Origin: Rhizobium leguminosarum bv. trifolii WSM1325
GTDB taxonomy: Bacteria > Pseudomonadota > Alphaproteobacteria > Rhizobiales > Rhizobiaceae
DNA: 64,000 nucleotides
Reading direction: 5' to 3'
Assembly (NCBI GenBank): GCA_000023185.1
Contig: CP001622.1
Location: 3,944,501-4,008,500 of the forward strand
Within the stretch, counting starts at the first letter, position 1. Each line of letters starts with the position of its first letter. Both the position numbers and the translations under genes were made by a program. Under the pieces are notes generated by a model that made no database searches, was not told where the DNA came from, and saw only the letters and a list, made by a program, of their open reading frames with translations. This document shows, one piece after another, positions 1-9,032 of the stretch.

Positions 1-226
1 CAATCGCCTCACGCAGTTCGATCGCCTGCCCGTCAGGATAACGCCCCAGATTGTCGGCAACCGTCTTGAAGGCTTCGATTGCCTTCGGGCTGGCGCCGAG
101 CGGCGTTTCGTTGGACGAAAGCTTGTAGACGCGGGCAACACCCGGCGCATGTTCCTTGCCCGGCACATAGGCTGCGATATCGAGAATACCGGGACGCGGA
201 ACGGGCTTGCTCATCTCAACGCTCAT
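1..226 (-). CDS. hisC: histidinol-phosphate aminotransferase, N-terminal part (cut by window edge)
   Basis: PLP-dependent aminotransferase that converts imidazole-acetol phosphate to histidinol phosphate in histidine synthesis. Only about 75 N-terminal residues are visible. They contain the family signature [19 protein letters not shown] followed by GRYPDG, which match the start of the HisC fold (established family knowledge). Two in-frame ATGs lie four codons apart (226 and 214). The one at 214 gives the start [10 protein letters not shown], so the true start could be either. The gene runs leftward off the window, so the catalytic lysine cannot be checked. A close relative such as an aromatic aminotransferase cannot be fully excluded. 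Confidence 0.85.
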   Translation of the reverse strand, partial: MSVEMSKPVPRPGILDIAAYVPGKEHAPGVARVYKLSSNETPLGASPKAIEAFKTVADNLGRYPDGQAIELREAI

Positions 227-345
227 GGGTTCGACCTTGGAATTGCCGGAAATCCGGGCTGAAAAACACCAAGTGGCATTAAAGCGGAATGAGATTGTTG
301 TCGAGACCTATGGGCGTGACACAAGCAGTTGGAGACCGCCGAGAG

Positions 346-1086
346 CTACCTGCTGCGTGTGGTCGGCACGCCATGCGGTGCGAGAACCGGCACGAAGACG
401 CGGCGGGAGGCCCGCGCCGCCACCGGCAGCCCCTGATAGAGCCGCTTCTGCGCTTCGACGATGATGACGCCCGAGAAGGCCGGCCACAGCGTTCGACCGA
501 TCCGCTCGAAGGCGCGGCGAAGCCGCAGGATGGTCCTCAACTTCGAGGGCGGGAAGAACAGCGCTTCAGCCGTCGCGCCCGGGGTGAAATTCGTCTCGCG
601 CAGCAGATTGGTCAACTGACCGCGGGAATAGGGCCGGCCCGAACCGAAGGGTGTATGCTCCATGCGTGCCCAGACGCCGCGCCGGTTCGGCACGACGATG
701 ACCAGCCGTCCACCCGGCGCCAGCACCCGCCAGAGCTCCTTCAGCGTCTCGCGCGGGCTTTCGGCGAATTCCAGCGAATGCACCATCAGCACCCGGTCGA
801 TCGACGAATCCGGCAGCGGCAGTTCCTCGTCGAAGACAAGCGCCGTCGTCGAGAGCGAGCCCATCGGCCAATTCACCGCGCCCTGCCCGGCCGGCATGAA
901 AGCGAAGGTACGCTCGGTATCGGCCTGGAAGCGATCGAGGAAGGGCACGGCATAACCGAGACCGACCAGACGCTCCTGCGGCAGCCGCACCCAGAGCGAG
1001 GACAGCGCCATGGCGATCGACTGCTCGGCAAGACGTCCGAGCTCGGAATGATAGAACTGGCGTAAGTCGACGATATCGGCGTGCAT
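346..1086 (-). CDS. class I SAM-dependent methyltransferase
   Basis: Protein of about 246 residues. It contains DSSIDRVLMVHSLEFAESP and VLAPGGRLVIVVPNR, which correspond to post-motif I and motif III of Rossmann-fold (Methyltransf_11 type) methyltransferases. The substrate is not evident. The longer reading frame begins at 1122. I prefer the ATG at 1086 (MHADIVDLRQFYHS), because the extra 12 residues look non-conserved. It is divergent from gloB, with under 100 bp between the starts, and lies on the same strand as hisC. The glycine-rich motif I is weak, so the cofactor assignment rests on the later motifs. Confidence 0.75.
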   Translation of the reverse strand: MHADIVDLRQFYHSELGRLAEQSIAMALSSLWVRLPQERLVGLGYAVPFLDRFQADTERTFAFMPAGQGAVNWPMGSLSTTALVFDEELPLPDSSIDRVLMVHSLEFAESPRETLKELWRVLAPGGRLVIVVPNRRGVWARMEHTPFGSGRPYSRGQLTNLLRETNFTPGATAEALFFPPSKLRTILRLRRAFERIGRTLWPAFSGVIIVEAQKRLYQGLPVAARASRRVFVPVLAPHGVPTTRSR

Positions 1087-1175
1087 TGCGACAAATGTTA
1101 TCAGCGGGCGGTTGGACTTCAAGGCCGGAACCTCTACATTTCCGCGAGACTCCTGGGATAAGGGATTATTGAACG

Positions 1176-1946
1176 ATGAAACCTTTGGAAATAGACGTTT
1201 TTCTCTGCCGCACCGACAATTTCGGCGTTCTCGTGCACGATCCGGAGACAGGCTTTACCGCGGCGATCGATGCGCCGGAGGAGGCGCCGATCCTGGAAGC
1301 GGCGACACGTCGCGGCTGGAAAATCACCCATATCTTCACCACTCATCATCACACCGACCATGTCACTGCCAACCTGGCGCTGAAGGAACAATTCGGCTGC
1401 GAGATCATCGGCCCGATCAACGAGGCCGTCGCCATTCCCGGCCTCGATCGGACGATGGCCGATGGCGACAGCTTCCTTTTCGGCGATCACACCGTCAACG
1501 TCATCGAGACACCCGGCCACACCGCCGGCCACATCTGCTATCACTTCGTCGATGACAAGCTGCTGTTTGCAGCCGACACGCTGTTTGCGCTCGGCTGCGG
1601 CCGGCTGTTCGAACGCCCGGCCGCCGATATGTGGCATTCCCTGCAGAAACTCGCCGTGTTGCCCGATGAGACCGCCATCTACTTCGGCCATGAATACACA
1701 TTGTCCAATGCCCGCTTCGCGCTGACCGTCGATCCCGACAATGAGCGACTGAAGAGCCGCGCCGCCGAGATCGAGGCCTTGCGCGCCGATGGCAAATTCA
1801 CCATCCCGACGACATTGGGGCTGGAAAAGGAAACCAACCCGTTCCTGCGCGCCGCCGATCCGGCGATCCGCCGCAATCTGCTGATGGAAGGCAAGACCAA
1901 CGAGGAAGTCTTTGCAGAGATCCGCAAGCGCAAGGACCATTTCTGA
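1176..1946 (+). CDS. gloB: hydroxyacylglutathione hydrolase (glyoxalase II)
   Basis: Cytosolic metallo-beta-lactamase-fold hydrolase that cleaves S-lactoylglutathione to lactate and glutathione, the second step of methylglyoxal detoxification. At 256 residues it has the usual family length. The metal motif THHHTDH is at residues 56-62. Further ligand regions are seen at ETPGHTAGH (about residue 115), [16 protein letters not shown], and the substrate-binding FGHEYTLSN near residue 172. The C-terminal NPFLRA is typical of glyoxalase II. Its stop overlaps the next ATG by one base (TGATG), so it is translationally coupled to the cupin gene downstream. Confidence 0.93.
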   Translation: MKPLEIDVFLCRTDNFGVLVHDPETGFTAAIDAPEEAPILEAATRRGWKITHIFTTHHHTDHVTANLALKEQFGCEIIGPINEAVAIPGLDRTMADGDSFLFGDHTVNVIETPGHTAGHICYHFVDDKLLFAADTLFALGCGRLFERPAADMWHSLQKLAVLPDETAIYFGHEYTLSNARFALTVDPDNERLKSRAAEIEALRADGKFTIPTTLGLEKETNPFLRAADPAIRRNLLMEGKTNEEVFAEIRKRKDHF

Positions 1947-2368
1947 TGTCGCCTGAGGACATCATCCGCGAACTCGGCATGCAGCCGCATCCCGAAGGTG
2001 GCTGGTACGTGCAGACATTCCGCGATACGGCGGGCGGGGAACGCGGCCACTCGACAGCGATCTATTACCTGCTGACCAGGGGACAGCGTTCGCACTGGCA
2101 TCGCGTCCATGACGCGGCGGAGGCCTGGCATTATTACGCCGGCGCGCCGCTCTCGCTGCACCGCTCGGAAGACGGAACGGCAAGCCAAACCCTGACGCTC
2201 GGAACCAACCTGTCCGCCGGCGAGCGGCCGCAGGCGATCATTCCCGCCAATTGGTGGCAATCGGCCGAAACCCTCGGCGATTTCACCCTGGTCGGCTGCA
2301 CCGTCTCGCCCGGCTTCGAGTTTTCGAGCTTCGAGATGGCGCCGCCCGGTTGGAAGCCCGGCGGCTAG
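1946..2368 (+). CDS. cupin-fold DUF985 protein
   Basis: Protein of 140 residues beginning [20 protein letters not shown] and containing STAIYYLLTRGQRSHWHRV. These features match the small DUF985/cupin_5 family. Its members have a cupin barrel, often with unknown ligands. The start overlaps the gloB stop by one base, so the two are probably one transcript. No signal peptide or membrane segment is present. The biochemical role is unknown. Linkage with gloB suggests, but does not show, a role in small-molecule detoxification. Confidence 0.8.
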   Translation: MSPEDIIRELGMQPHPEGGWYVQTFRDTAGGERGHSTAIYYLLTRGQRSHWHRVHDAAEAWHYYAGAPLSLHRSEDGTASQTLTLGTNLSAGERPQAIIPANWWQSAETLGDFTLVGCTVSPGFEFSSFEMAPPGWKPGG

Positions 2369-2415
2369 AGCATGATGCCGAAAAGTGTGAGCGGTTTTCG
2401 GGCGACACCATGCTC
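2367..2415. repeat. rhizobial palindromic intergenic element (GAGCATGATG type)
   Basis: The element starts with GAGCATGATGCCGAAAAGTG and ends with CACCATGCTC, so its ends are inverted. It starts on the stop codon of the DUF985 gene and fills the gap to the convergent DMT gene. Related copies occur at 46889-46938 and 60091-60140, and a degraded piece at about 45340-45375. It probably forms a hairpin between convergent transcripts. Confidence 0.7.
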
Positions 2416-2429
2416 CAACTATCTAAGGC

Positions 2430-3320
2430 CTATTCTGCTGCTGCGGGCTGCGCCTGGCTCTTGCGGCGGAACATGTCCTGGGCGGCGAGCACCGCCCCGC
2501 CGGTGACGAGCACGCAGGCGAGAGCAATGCGCCAGCTCGGCTCGGCAAATCCAAACAGCAGCAGAATAAGCGTCGAAAGCAGAGGTGCGGCGTAACTTGC
2601 CGCGCCGAGAATCTGGATATCGCCGTTCTTGACGCCGTAATCCCACGCGTAGAAGGCAGCCCCGACCGGAAAGAGCCCAAGCCCGGCGACGGCGACCCAC
2701 TCGAAACTCGTTGCCGACCAGACGGTCGTCTCCAGGCCGAGATGGCAGAGCAACGACAGCATGGATGTCGCAAGGCAGAAGCCGGTGACGACATCCGTGG
2801 AGACGGCGTCGAAACGCCGCGTCAGCAGCGAATAGCCGGACCATGTGAAGGCGCAGAGAAAGGCGGCACCGTAACCGACGGCATAGGCGCCGTCGAAATC
2901 GATGCCGTTGCGACCGACGATCAGGAAGGTACCGCAAAGTCCGGCAAGCGCACCCGCCGCATGATACCAGTGCAACCGTTCGCCCGGCAGCAGCGCCGAA
3001 CCGACGACGATCAACAGCGGCCAGAGATAGGCGACCAGCCCCGCCTCCACCGCCGGCGCGTTCCGGAGCGCGGTAAAATAGAGGAAGTGATAACCGAACA
3101 GCCCCGCAATGCCGGTTATCCAGACCTTGGCCGGCTGCTTCAGCAGCGCCAGCCGCGCGGGATTGAGGATAAGCACGACGAGGCCGGGAATGCTGCCGAT
3201 CGCAAAGCAGACGGCCGAAAGCTGGAACGGTGGCATCTTGCCGGAGGCGGCCGTGAACAACGCCAGGAACGACCACATCAGAATGGCCGTAAAGCCGATC
3301 AACGTCGCGCGAAGCTTCAC
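2430..3320 (-). CDS. DMT superfamily exporter (two EamA domains, YddG-like)
   Basis: Inner-membrane protein of 296 residues with about ten hydrophobic helices arranged as two EamA halves. The region AVEAGLVAYLWPLLIV and the second-half GDIQILGAASYAAPLLSTL resemble the aromatic amino-acid/paraquat exporter YddG and relatives. The substrate is not shown by sequence. Both neighbours are unrelated housekeeping genes, so context gives no hint. The ATG at 3320 is followed directly by a hydrophobic helix and looks correct. Confidence 0.8.
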   Translation of the reverse strand: MKLRATLIGFTAILMWSFLALFTAASGKMPPFQLSAVCFAIGSIPGLVVLILNPARLALLKQPAKVWITGIAGLFGYHFLYFTALRNAPAVEAGLVAYLWPLLIVVGSALLPGERLHWYHAAGALAGLCGTFLIVGRNGIDFDGAYAVGYGAAFLCAFTWSGYSLLTRRFDAVSTDVVTGFCLATSMLSLLCHLGLETTVWSATSFEWVAVAGLGLFPVGAAFYAWDYGVKNGDIQILGAASYAAPLLSTLILLLFGFAEPSWRIALACVLVTGGAVLAAQDMFRRKSQAQPAAAE

Positions 3321-3350
3321 CTGTCCCCCTTCACGGAGGCAGAAGCCCCG

Positions 3351-4133
3351 TCAGCTGTTGCTGCCGTATTTGACGGCAGTGATCGTCACCATTCCATATT
3401 CGGTTGGAATGCGCACATAAACAGGAGCGTATACATTTGCCGCGTCCGACTTGGCAAACCAGATTTCCATGCGATCGCTCTTGCTCAGATAGTCGATATC
3501 CTTGCGGCCCTTCTTGTAGCCCGAGCGCGGCACGAAGCGGACGCTGCAGACGGTCGCCTTGCCCTTGAACCCATTGGTGGAAAAATCCTCGTCGCCCTTC
3601 GGCGACAGCACCAGATCCATGCGCGTCTCGCCGTCGAAGATCGGCAGCGTCTGCGAGCAGACCTTGGTATCGCCGGTGAAGACCAGGCCGGAGATCGGAT
3701 CGAGCACCGAGCGCATGTCGCGCGGCGTGACGTCGATCCAGTTCTTCGGGCGCTTCGGCATCGGTGTCGTCGTCGCCGAGATGATGTTGCCGTTGCGGTA
3801 GCTGACCTCGTAGACGCGGGCCTTCCTCTTGCCGCTCTTGTAGTAGAGCGAGTATTTCTGCGCCTGCAATCTGTCATTGCGCACGACGCCGCTCACGCTG
3901 GTCTTGGCCGAAATCGTCGTGATGAGATCGGCAAGACCGGCGGAATTGATGCTCCCGGCGATCTTGTAGCTGTGATCGTCCTCGATCTGCGTCAGGAACG
4001 CGGCGCGCGCGATCGGCAGCCCGGCGAGCGCCACCCGGTATTCCGTCCGATGCTGGATTTCGGCCGCCGATGCGGGTATGGCAAGAAGTGCGGCGATGGC
4101 CGAAATGAAAATCCGTCTGCCCGAATGAGCCAT
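3351..4133 (-). CDS. periplasmic DUF3108 protein
   Basis: Protein of about 260 residues starting with a basic n-region and hydrophobic core ending in ASA, a Sec signal peptide. The mature part has the repetitive beta-strand pattern of DUF3108 (for example [20 protein letters not shown] and [11 protein letters not shown]). I place the start at 4133 rather than 4166, because the 11 extra residues precede the basic n-region. The function of DUF3108 is not established. It is divergent from rpmB. Confidence 0.78.
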   Translation of the reverse strand: MAHSGRRIFISAIAALLAIPASAAEIQHRTEYRVALAGLPIARAAFLTQIEDDHSYKIAGSINSAGLADLITTISAKTSVSGVVRNDRLQAQKYSLYYKSGKRKARVYEVSYRNGNIISATTTPMPKRPKNWIDVTPRDMRSVLDPISGLVFTGDTKVCSQTLPIFDGETRMDLVLSPKGDEDFSTNGFKGKATVCSVRFVPRSGYKKGRKDIDYLSKSDRMEIWFAKSDAANVYAPVYVRIPTEYGMVTITAVKYGSNS

Positions 4134-4252
4134 GGAAAAAAGCCTTGTCTTGCTGCGCGCTGGCAACCTTTGCTGAGCGGTCTATACTCCTGCCGCGAAG
4201 GGAAGAAAACAGCAGCTTTTTGACAGAATTGCGGGAGAGGCCAAGGTTTGGC

Positions 4253-4281
4253 TTGACGCGAGCAGCCTGTCTGACTATAGA
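4253..4281 (+). promoter_or_regulatory. sigma-70 type promoter of rpmB
   Basis: TTGACG at 4253-4258 and TATAGA at 4276-4281 are separated by 17 bp, close to the housekeeping consensus. The site lies about 95 bp upstream of the rpmB ATG on the same strand, consistent with strong expression of a ribosomal protein. Confidence 0.65.
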
Positions 4282-4375
4282 ACCGCAACTTTCCAATCAT
4301 GCCCGTTGGATTGCGCGCCTGGTTTTGCCGGGAATGGCAATTCGATGGCCCGAGAAAAACAAGAATAGGTGTTCC

Positions 4376-4672
4376 ATGTCCCGCGTGTGCGAATTGACCG
4401 GCAAGGCCGTCCTGACTGGTAACAATGTCAGCCATGCCAACAACAAGACCAAGCGCCGGTTCCTGCCGAACCTGTGCCAGGTCACGCTGATTTCCGACGC
4501 TCTCAACCAGCGTTATCGTCTTCGCGTTTCGGCTGCCGCTCTTCGCACCGTCGAGCATCGTGGCGGCCTCGATGCCTTCCTGCTGAAGGCCAGCGAAAAC
4601 GAATTGTCGATGCGCGCGCGCCTGTTGCGCCGTCAGATCGCCAAGAAGACCGCCGAAGCCGCTGCTGCGTAA
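4376..4672 (+). CDS. rpmB: 50S ribosomal protein L28
   Basis: Structural protein of the large ribosomal subunit, 98 residues, the length usual for alphaproteobacterial L28. The start [20 protein letters not shown] and the following [11 protein letters not shown] are the family signature. The ATG at 4376 is chosen because upstream codons in the open frame are not L28-like. It has its own promoter at 4253-4281 and a strong terminator just downstream, so it is probably monocistronic. Confidence 0.96.
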   Translation: MSRVCELTGKAVLTGNNVSHANNKTKRRFLPNLCQVTLISDALNQRYRLRVSAAALRTVEHRGGLDAFLLKASENELSMRARLLRRQIAKKTAEAAAA

Positions 4673-4703
4673 GCTTCCTTCTGCCCTTCTTTCATACGGC
4701 TTC

Positions 4704-4739
4704 AAAAGGCTTGAACGGATAATACCGGACAAGCCTTTT
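4704..4739 (+). terminator. rho-independent terminator after rpmB
   Basis: Inverted arms AAAAGGCTTG (4704-4713) and CAAGCCTTTT (4730-4739) form a 10-bp stem closed by a 16-nt loop and end in a short T run. It lies 31 bp after the rpmB stop and ahead of the riboswitch-like leader. Confidence 0.75.
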
Positions 4740-4762
4740 GCTTTGCCGGTTTGCTCCTCCAA

Positions 4763-4792
4763 CTGGTGGCATCACCCAGGATAAAAAAATGC
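4763..4792 (+). promoter_or_regulatory. candidate preQ1-I riboswitch including the start codon
   Basis: A compact H-type pseudoknot can be drawn. P1 is CTGG (4763-4766) with CCAG (4776-4779). An unpaired C at 4775 lies directly before the 3' strand of P1, as in the ligand-recognising C of known preQ1-I aptamers. An A-rich tail (4783-4789) follows. P2 pairs loop GCAT (4769-4772) with tail ATGC (4789-4792), which contains the ATG of the downstream transporter. CACCC before the P1 strand and ATAAAAAA after it match the class-I pattern. The AGGA at 4778-4781 could serve as ribosome binding site and is partly in P1. Ligand binding should therefore block translation. The downstream gene being a queuosine-precursor transporter supports the call. 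Confidence 0.6.
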
Positions 4793-5424
4793 TGAAGACC
4801 CGCTATACCATCGCCTATGTCGCGCTGATGACGCTCGTCGTCGTCGCCTCCAACTTCCTCGTCCAGTTTCCGCTGAACGCCGAAGTCGCCGGCATCAACC
4901 TTGCCGACATCCTGACCTGGGGCGCCTTCTCCTATCCGATCGCTTTCCTGATCACCGACCTGACCAACCGTCAGTTCGGCCCGCAGGCAGCCCGCAAGGT
5001 CGTCTTTGCCGGCTTCGTCGTCGGTGTGACGCTCTCCTTCTTCACCTCGGTGCCACGCATCGCCATCGCCTCCGGCTCGGCCTATCTCGCCGGCCAGTTG
5101 CTCGATATCGCCGTCTTCAACCGCCTTCGCCGCCAGGCCTGGTGGCGCGCGCCGCTGGTCGGTTCGCTGATCGGCTCGGCGCTCGATACGGTGATGTTCT
5201 TCTCGCTTTCCTTCGCCGCGTTCTTCGTCTTCCTCGGCCCGAACGACCCCTTTGCGCTGGAAGCAGCCCCCGTCCTCGGCGTTTTCGCCACGGAGGCTCC
5301 GCGATGGATTTCCTGGGCGATCGGCGATTTCGTCGTGAAGATGATCGTCGGCCTCGTCATGCTGCTGCCTTATGGCGCGCTGATGAACGTGCTGCGGCCG
5401 ATGCAGGCCGCTCGCGCCAGCTAA
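4789..5424 (+). CDS. yhhQ: VUT family queuosine-precursor transporter
   Basis: Inner-membrane protein of 211 residues with about six hydrophobic helices. The segment DILTWGAFSYPIAFLITDLT followed by NRQFGPQAARKVVFAGF is the signature of the COG1738/DUF165 family, whose E. coli member YhhQ imports preQ0/preQ1 for queuosine tRNA modification. The start is set at 4789 because it falls inside the candidate riboswitch. The open frame extends further upstream only through the leader. It lies downstream of rpmB but is separated from it by a terminator. Confidence 0.88.
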   Translation: MLKTRYTIAYVALMTLVVVASNFLVQFPLNAEVAGINLADILTWGAFSYPIAFLITDLTNRQFGPQAARKVVFAGFVVGVTLSFFTSVPRIAIASGSAYLAGQLLDIAVFNRLRRQAWWRAPLVGSLIGSALDTVMFFSLSFAAFFVFLGPNDPFALEAAPVLGVFATEAPRWISWAIGDFVVKMIVGLVMLLPYGALMNVLRPMQAARAS

Positions 5425-5991
5425 TCACGGACGCCGCCGGACCGCACCGGCGGTGATCGCGGGATGCAGCAGAGCCTCGGCAACCAGATCGTCGATATCT
5501 CTTGACGAATCGAGCCGCAACACCGGCGCCGTCTGCGTATCCAGCCATTGTTCATGCGCCGCAAGGCTGCGACCCTCGGGGCCGGCCGTCTCATAGCTGG
5601 CCGCCCATTCCTGGAATTCCCCGCTTTTAACTTCCATGTCGCCACCAGGCCCGATCCTGTTTCCATATCGGGCAATCTCCCGCACGCGGATGCGCGCCAT
5701 TCGAAGCCCCGGCTCGATCCTGAGGAATAGGATCAGATCGTAAAGCGGCTCCAATGGCCCACCCCATTTCAGCGCGGATCCGGAGAGGACCCAGCCGTCA
5801 TGCCGTGCCGCTTCCTCGAGGAGCAGCCGGATGCGCTCGTCGGCATTCCTCGGCGTCGTGAACGGCGGATCGGTCGGCATCCAGAAGAAATCATCAGTGT
5901 CGAGATGGGCGATATCGAGCCTTTCGGCAAGCGCATGGCCGAGCGATGTCGTACCGGAACCGGACGCGCCCATGACATGAATATGCACCAT
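5425..5991 (-). CDS. P-loop nucleoside/adenylate-kinase-like protein
   Basis: Cytosolic protein of 188 residues. The Walker A is GASGSGTTS at residues 8-16, followed by an LDTDDFFW segment typical of topology-modulation/adenylate-kinase-like P-loop proteins (FlaR-type). The phosphate acceptor is unknown. The stop codon lies directly next to the convergent yhhQ stop. The P-loop has GT-T in place of the usual GK-T. The lysine of Walker A is thus replaced by threonine, which raises doubt about normal ATPase/kinase activity. Confidence 0.7.
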   Translation of the reverse strand: MVHIHVMGASGSGTTSLGHALAERLDIAHLDTDDFFWMPTDPPFTTPRNADERIRLLLEEAARHDGWVLSGSALKWGGPLEPLYDLILFLRIEPGLRMARIRVREIARYGNRIGPGGDMEVKSGEFQEWAASYETAGPEGRSLAAHEQWLDTQTAPVLRLDSSRDIDDLVAEALLHPAITAGAVRRRP

Positions 5992-6067
5992 GAATCTCCC
6001 TGCGAAGACTGCTTCCCGATGCCGCGGGGGATAGCCGAGGCATATGACATCGGTCTGACGTCTTGGA

Positions 6068-7105
6068 TTAATTCCGCTTCTGGGAACTCGGCGCTGCCCA
6101 CGCGGCCTCTTCCGAAAGCCGGAATTCCAGCATCAGATTGCGCTGCAGGATCGAATGATTGTCGTCCGACACCAGAATGATATGGGTCGTGCCGTCGGCG
6201 GCCTGAAAAGCATCGAGCCCTTCCATATTGTCGATCTGCGAGTTGAAATTACCTTCCAGCAGCAATTCGCCGTCAACGACGGCGCCGGGCCTGATGTCGG
6301 CGCCCTTGATGCGCCGAAGGCGCATGCCGATGCCTTCGGCCATGTTGAAGCGGCGCTCCAGCAGCAACAGGTCGCCGTTCGGCAGGAAGGCGCCGTCGGT
6401 GATGTCGAAGCTGCCATCCCGCTCGACCGAGAAACGTCCTTTCAGCGGCCCGCTGAGAATGGCCGCCATCCGGTTGCCATCGCTGTCGAGACCGCGCTCG
6501 GAGATGATGACCACCCCGCCCTTGAGTGGGCTCGATGCCGGCGCCACGGTGATGGTTTCGATACCTCGATTGTCGCTCAGCATCTTCCGCGGGATGAGGA
6601 TCGGCAGGGTGGCGATCGCTCCCGAGCCGGCAAAGCCGGGATCGGGATAGACATCGACGCGATGAGCCTGCTCGAAGGAGACCAGGATCCGGTCGCCGTC
6701 GAGCGCCAGGCCTTCGGCATCCATATGTCCCTTGCCCTCGAAGCTGCGCCCGGCGCTGTTCTTCATCGGCGTGATCTCGACATCCGAAAGGCCGGAAAGC
6801 CTGCCCTTGACGTCGCGCTCGATGCTGCCGGTCAGCCACTGGCCGGTATCGAGCACGACGACGAAATGTTTTTGGTCCGGCCGGAAACGGATGGAGGAGA
6901 GCGAGCCGAACAGCGCTCGGCTGGACACCATTTCCAGCCCGCCCAGAAATTCCAGCGATCCGAATTGCATCTCCGAAGAGCCGATCCTGAAATCGGAGAT
7001 TTGCCGGCTAATGACCGGCACGTCGTCGCCGGCCCATGACGAGGAAGCGCCGGCTGCGATACCGAGAGCGATCGACGCCGCACGGCAGAGGCGCTTGACC
7101 GTCAT
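6068..7105 (-). CDS. esterase-like-activity-of-phytase family protein, secreted
   Basis: Protein of about 345 residues. The N-terminus MTVKRLCRAASIALGIAAGA is a signal peptide. The body shows a beta-propeller pattern with LEFLGGLEMVSS, GHMDAEGLAL and a C-terminal SQIDNMEGLDAFQAADGTTH, matching the Phytase-like (Esterase-like_activity) family. I choose 7105 over 7183, since the longer form runs into cobT and lacks a signal at its start. It begins just downstream of the cobT stop on the same strand and may be co-transcribed. The physiological substrate is unknown. Confidence 0.78.
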   Translation of the reverse strand: MTVKRLCRAASIALGIAAGASSSWAGDDVPVISRQISDFRIGSSEMQFGSLEFLGGLEMVSSRALFGSLSSIRFRPDQKHFVVVLDTGQWLTGSIERDVKGRLSGLSDVEITPMKNSAGRSFEGKGHMDAEGLALDGDRILVSFEQAHRVDVYPDPGFAGSGAIATLPILIPRKMLSDNRGIETITVAPASSPLKGGVVIISERGLDSDGNRMAAILSGPLKGRFSVERDGSFDITDGAFLPNGDLLLLERRFNMAEGIGMRLRRIKGADIRPGAVVDGELLLEGNFNSQIDNMEGLDAFQAADGTTHIILVSDDNHSILQRNLMLEFRLSEEAAWAAPSSQKRN

Positions 7106-7118
7106 TCTTCCAGCGGCG

Positions 7119-9020
7119 TCAGCCGGCACGGCGTATCCGGCCGCCGCGCGGCTGCACGGATTGGTCTTCGAAAAGCGAGGCAAGCTGCTCGGTCATCGCA
7201 CCGGCAAGCTCGTCCGCATCGACGATCGTCACGGCGCGGCGATAGTAGCGCGTCACGTCATGGCCGATGCCGATCGCCAGCAACTCGACAGGCGAGCGTG
7301 TCTCGATCTGCTCGATGACGGCACGCAGGTGCCGCTCCAGATAATTGCCCGGATTGACCGACAGCGTCGAATCGTCCACTGGCGCTCCGTCCGAGATCAT
7401 CATCAGGATGCGGCGCTGCTCGCGGCGCGCGAGCAGGCGATTATGCGCCCAGATCAGCGCCTCGCCGTCGATATTTTCCTTGAGCAGGCCCTCGCGCATC
7501 ATCAGCCCGAGATTGGCGCGCGCGCGCCGCCACGGCGCGTCGGCCGACTTGTAGATGATATGACGCAGGTCGTTGAGGCGGCCAGGCGTCTGCGGCTTGC
7601 CGCCGGCAAGCCAGCTTTCACGCGCCTGCCCGCCCTTCCAGGCCTTGGTCGTAAAGCCCAGGATCTCGACCTTGACGCCGCAGCGCTCCAGCGTGCGGGC
7701 GAGAATATCAGCGCAAGTGGCGGCAACCGTGATCGGCCGGCCGCGCATCGAGCCGGAATTGTCGATGAGCAGGGTAACGACAGTATCGCGGAACTGGGTG
7801 TCGCGCTCCATCTTGAAGGAGAGCGCCTGCATCGGATCGATGATGATGCGCTGCAGCCGGGCCGGATCGAGATAACCCTCTTCCAGGTCGAAATCCCAGG
7901 AGCGGTTCTGCTGCGCCATCAGGCGGCGCTGCAGCCGGTTGGCGAGACGGCCGACCGCGCCCTGGAGATGCGCCAGCTGCTTGTCGAGGAAGGCGCGCAG
8001 GCGCTCCAGCTCGGCGGCGTCGCAAAGTTCCTCGGCGGTGATGATCTCGTCGAACTCTTCGGTAAAGACGTGATAATCGACCTTCTCGTTGAAATCGGCA
8101 AAAGGCGTATTCGGCCGGCGGGTCTCGCCCGGCGTTTCCGAATCGTCCTCGCCCTCTTCCATCATGTCGTCGTCGGAGATTTCGGCGCCTTCGGTCTCGC
8201 CGTCCTCCATCTGCTCGTCGGCGACCTCACTGTCCTCGACGGGGGCGGCATCGGTACCGGCATCCTCGTCGACCTCGTCCTGGTCCTGTTCGTCGCCGCT
8301 CGGCTGGTCTTCCTGCTCCGACTGGTCGTCATTGTCGGCGTCGCTGTCATCGTCGCCGTATTCCTCGGCCATTTCCATCGCCGACAGCATGTTGCGGATG
8401 ACCTTGGCGAAGGCCTGCTGGTCGTTGATCGCGCTCGACAGATTGTCGAGTTCGGACCCTGCCTTGTCCTCGATAAAGTCGCGCCAGAGGTCCAGCACCT
8501 TGCCGGCGGAGGCTGGCGGGCGCTGGCCAGTCAGCTTCTCGCGCACCATCATCGCAACCGCTTCGCCGACCGGTGCGTCTTCCTGGCGCTCGATGCCGGT
8601 CAAATTCGCCTTGGAATATTTCTCTTCCGTCATGGAGCGCAGGTTCGATGCCATGCCCTCCATGCGCAGCGCGCCGATCGATTCGACGCGCGCCTGTTCG
8701 ACTACATCGAAGATCGCCCGGGCGTCCGAGCCTTGCGGCGCCATCGTCGCATGCATCTTCTCGTCATGGCAGGCGAGCCGCAGCGCCATCGAATCGCCGA
8801 GACCACGGGTGACCGCCAGCTCATGCGCCGTCGGCCGTTTGGAAAGTTCCGGCAGCCGAATGCGCTCGCCGGTCATCCCCGGCCGCTCATTGGCGAAGGT
8901 CACCTCGACGTCGCCGTCACCGGCGATCGAGCGCACGCAGCCGGTTATCGCCCGGCGCAATGGCTCGACGTCGACAGGCGCGCCGGGCTTTGCTTTCGAA
9001 TTGTCACCGCGAGCTGCCAT
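7119..9020 (-). CDS. cobT: cobaltochelatase subunit CobT
   Basis: Subunit of the ATP-dependent aerobic cobaltochelatase that inserts cobalt into hydrogenobyrinate a,c-diamide in cobalamin synthesis. At 633 residues it equals the known CobT length. There is a long strongly acidic stretch at about residues 215-320 (runs of D and E). It is followed by a C-terminal von Willebrand A domain with the MIDAS motif DNSGS near residue 418. It lies immediately downstream of cobS with a 12-bp gap. Together with CobN (not in the window) they form the chelatase. Confidence 0.95.
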   Translation of the reverse strand: MAARGDNSKAKPGAPVDVEPLRRAITGCVRSIAGDGDVEVTFANERPGMTGERIRLPELSKRPTAHELAVTRGLGDSMALRLACHDEKMHATMAPQGSDARAIFDVVEQARVESIGALRMEGMASNLRSMTEEKYSKANLTGIERQEDAPVGEAVAMMVREKLTGQRPPASAGKVLDLWRDFIEDKAGSELDNLSSAINDQQAFAKVIRNMLSAMEMAEEYGDDDSDADNDDQSEQEDQPSGDEQDQDEVDEDAGTDAAPVEDSEVADEQMEDGETEGAEISDDDMMEEGEDDSETPGETRRPNTPFADFNEKVDYHVFTEEFDEIITAEELCDAAELERLRAFLDKQLAHLQGAVGRLANRLQRRLMAQQNRSWDFDLEEGYLDPARLQRIIIDPMQALSFKMERDTQFRDTVVTLLIDNSGSMRGRPITVAATCADILARTLERCGVKVEILGFTTKAWKGGQARESWLAGGKPQTPGRLNDLRHIIYKSADAPWRRARANLGLMMREGLLKENIDGEALIWAHNRLLARREQRRILMMISDGAPVDDSTLSVNPGNYLERHLRAVIEQIETRSPVELLAIGIGHDVTRYYRRAVTIVDADELAGAMTEQLASLFEDQSVQPRGGRIRRAG

Positions 9021-9032
9021 GATCGGTCGGTC

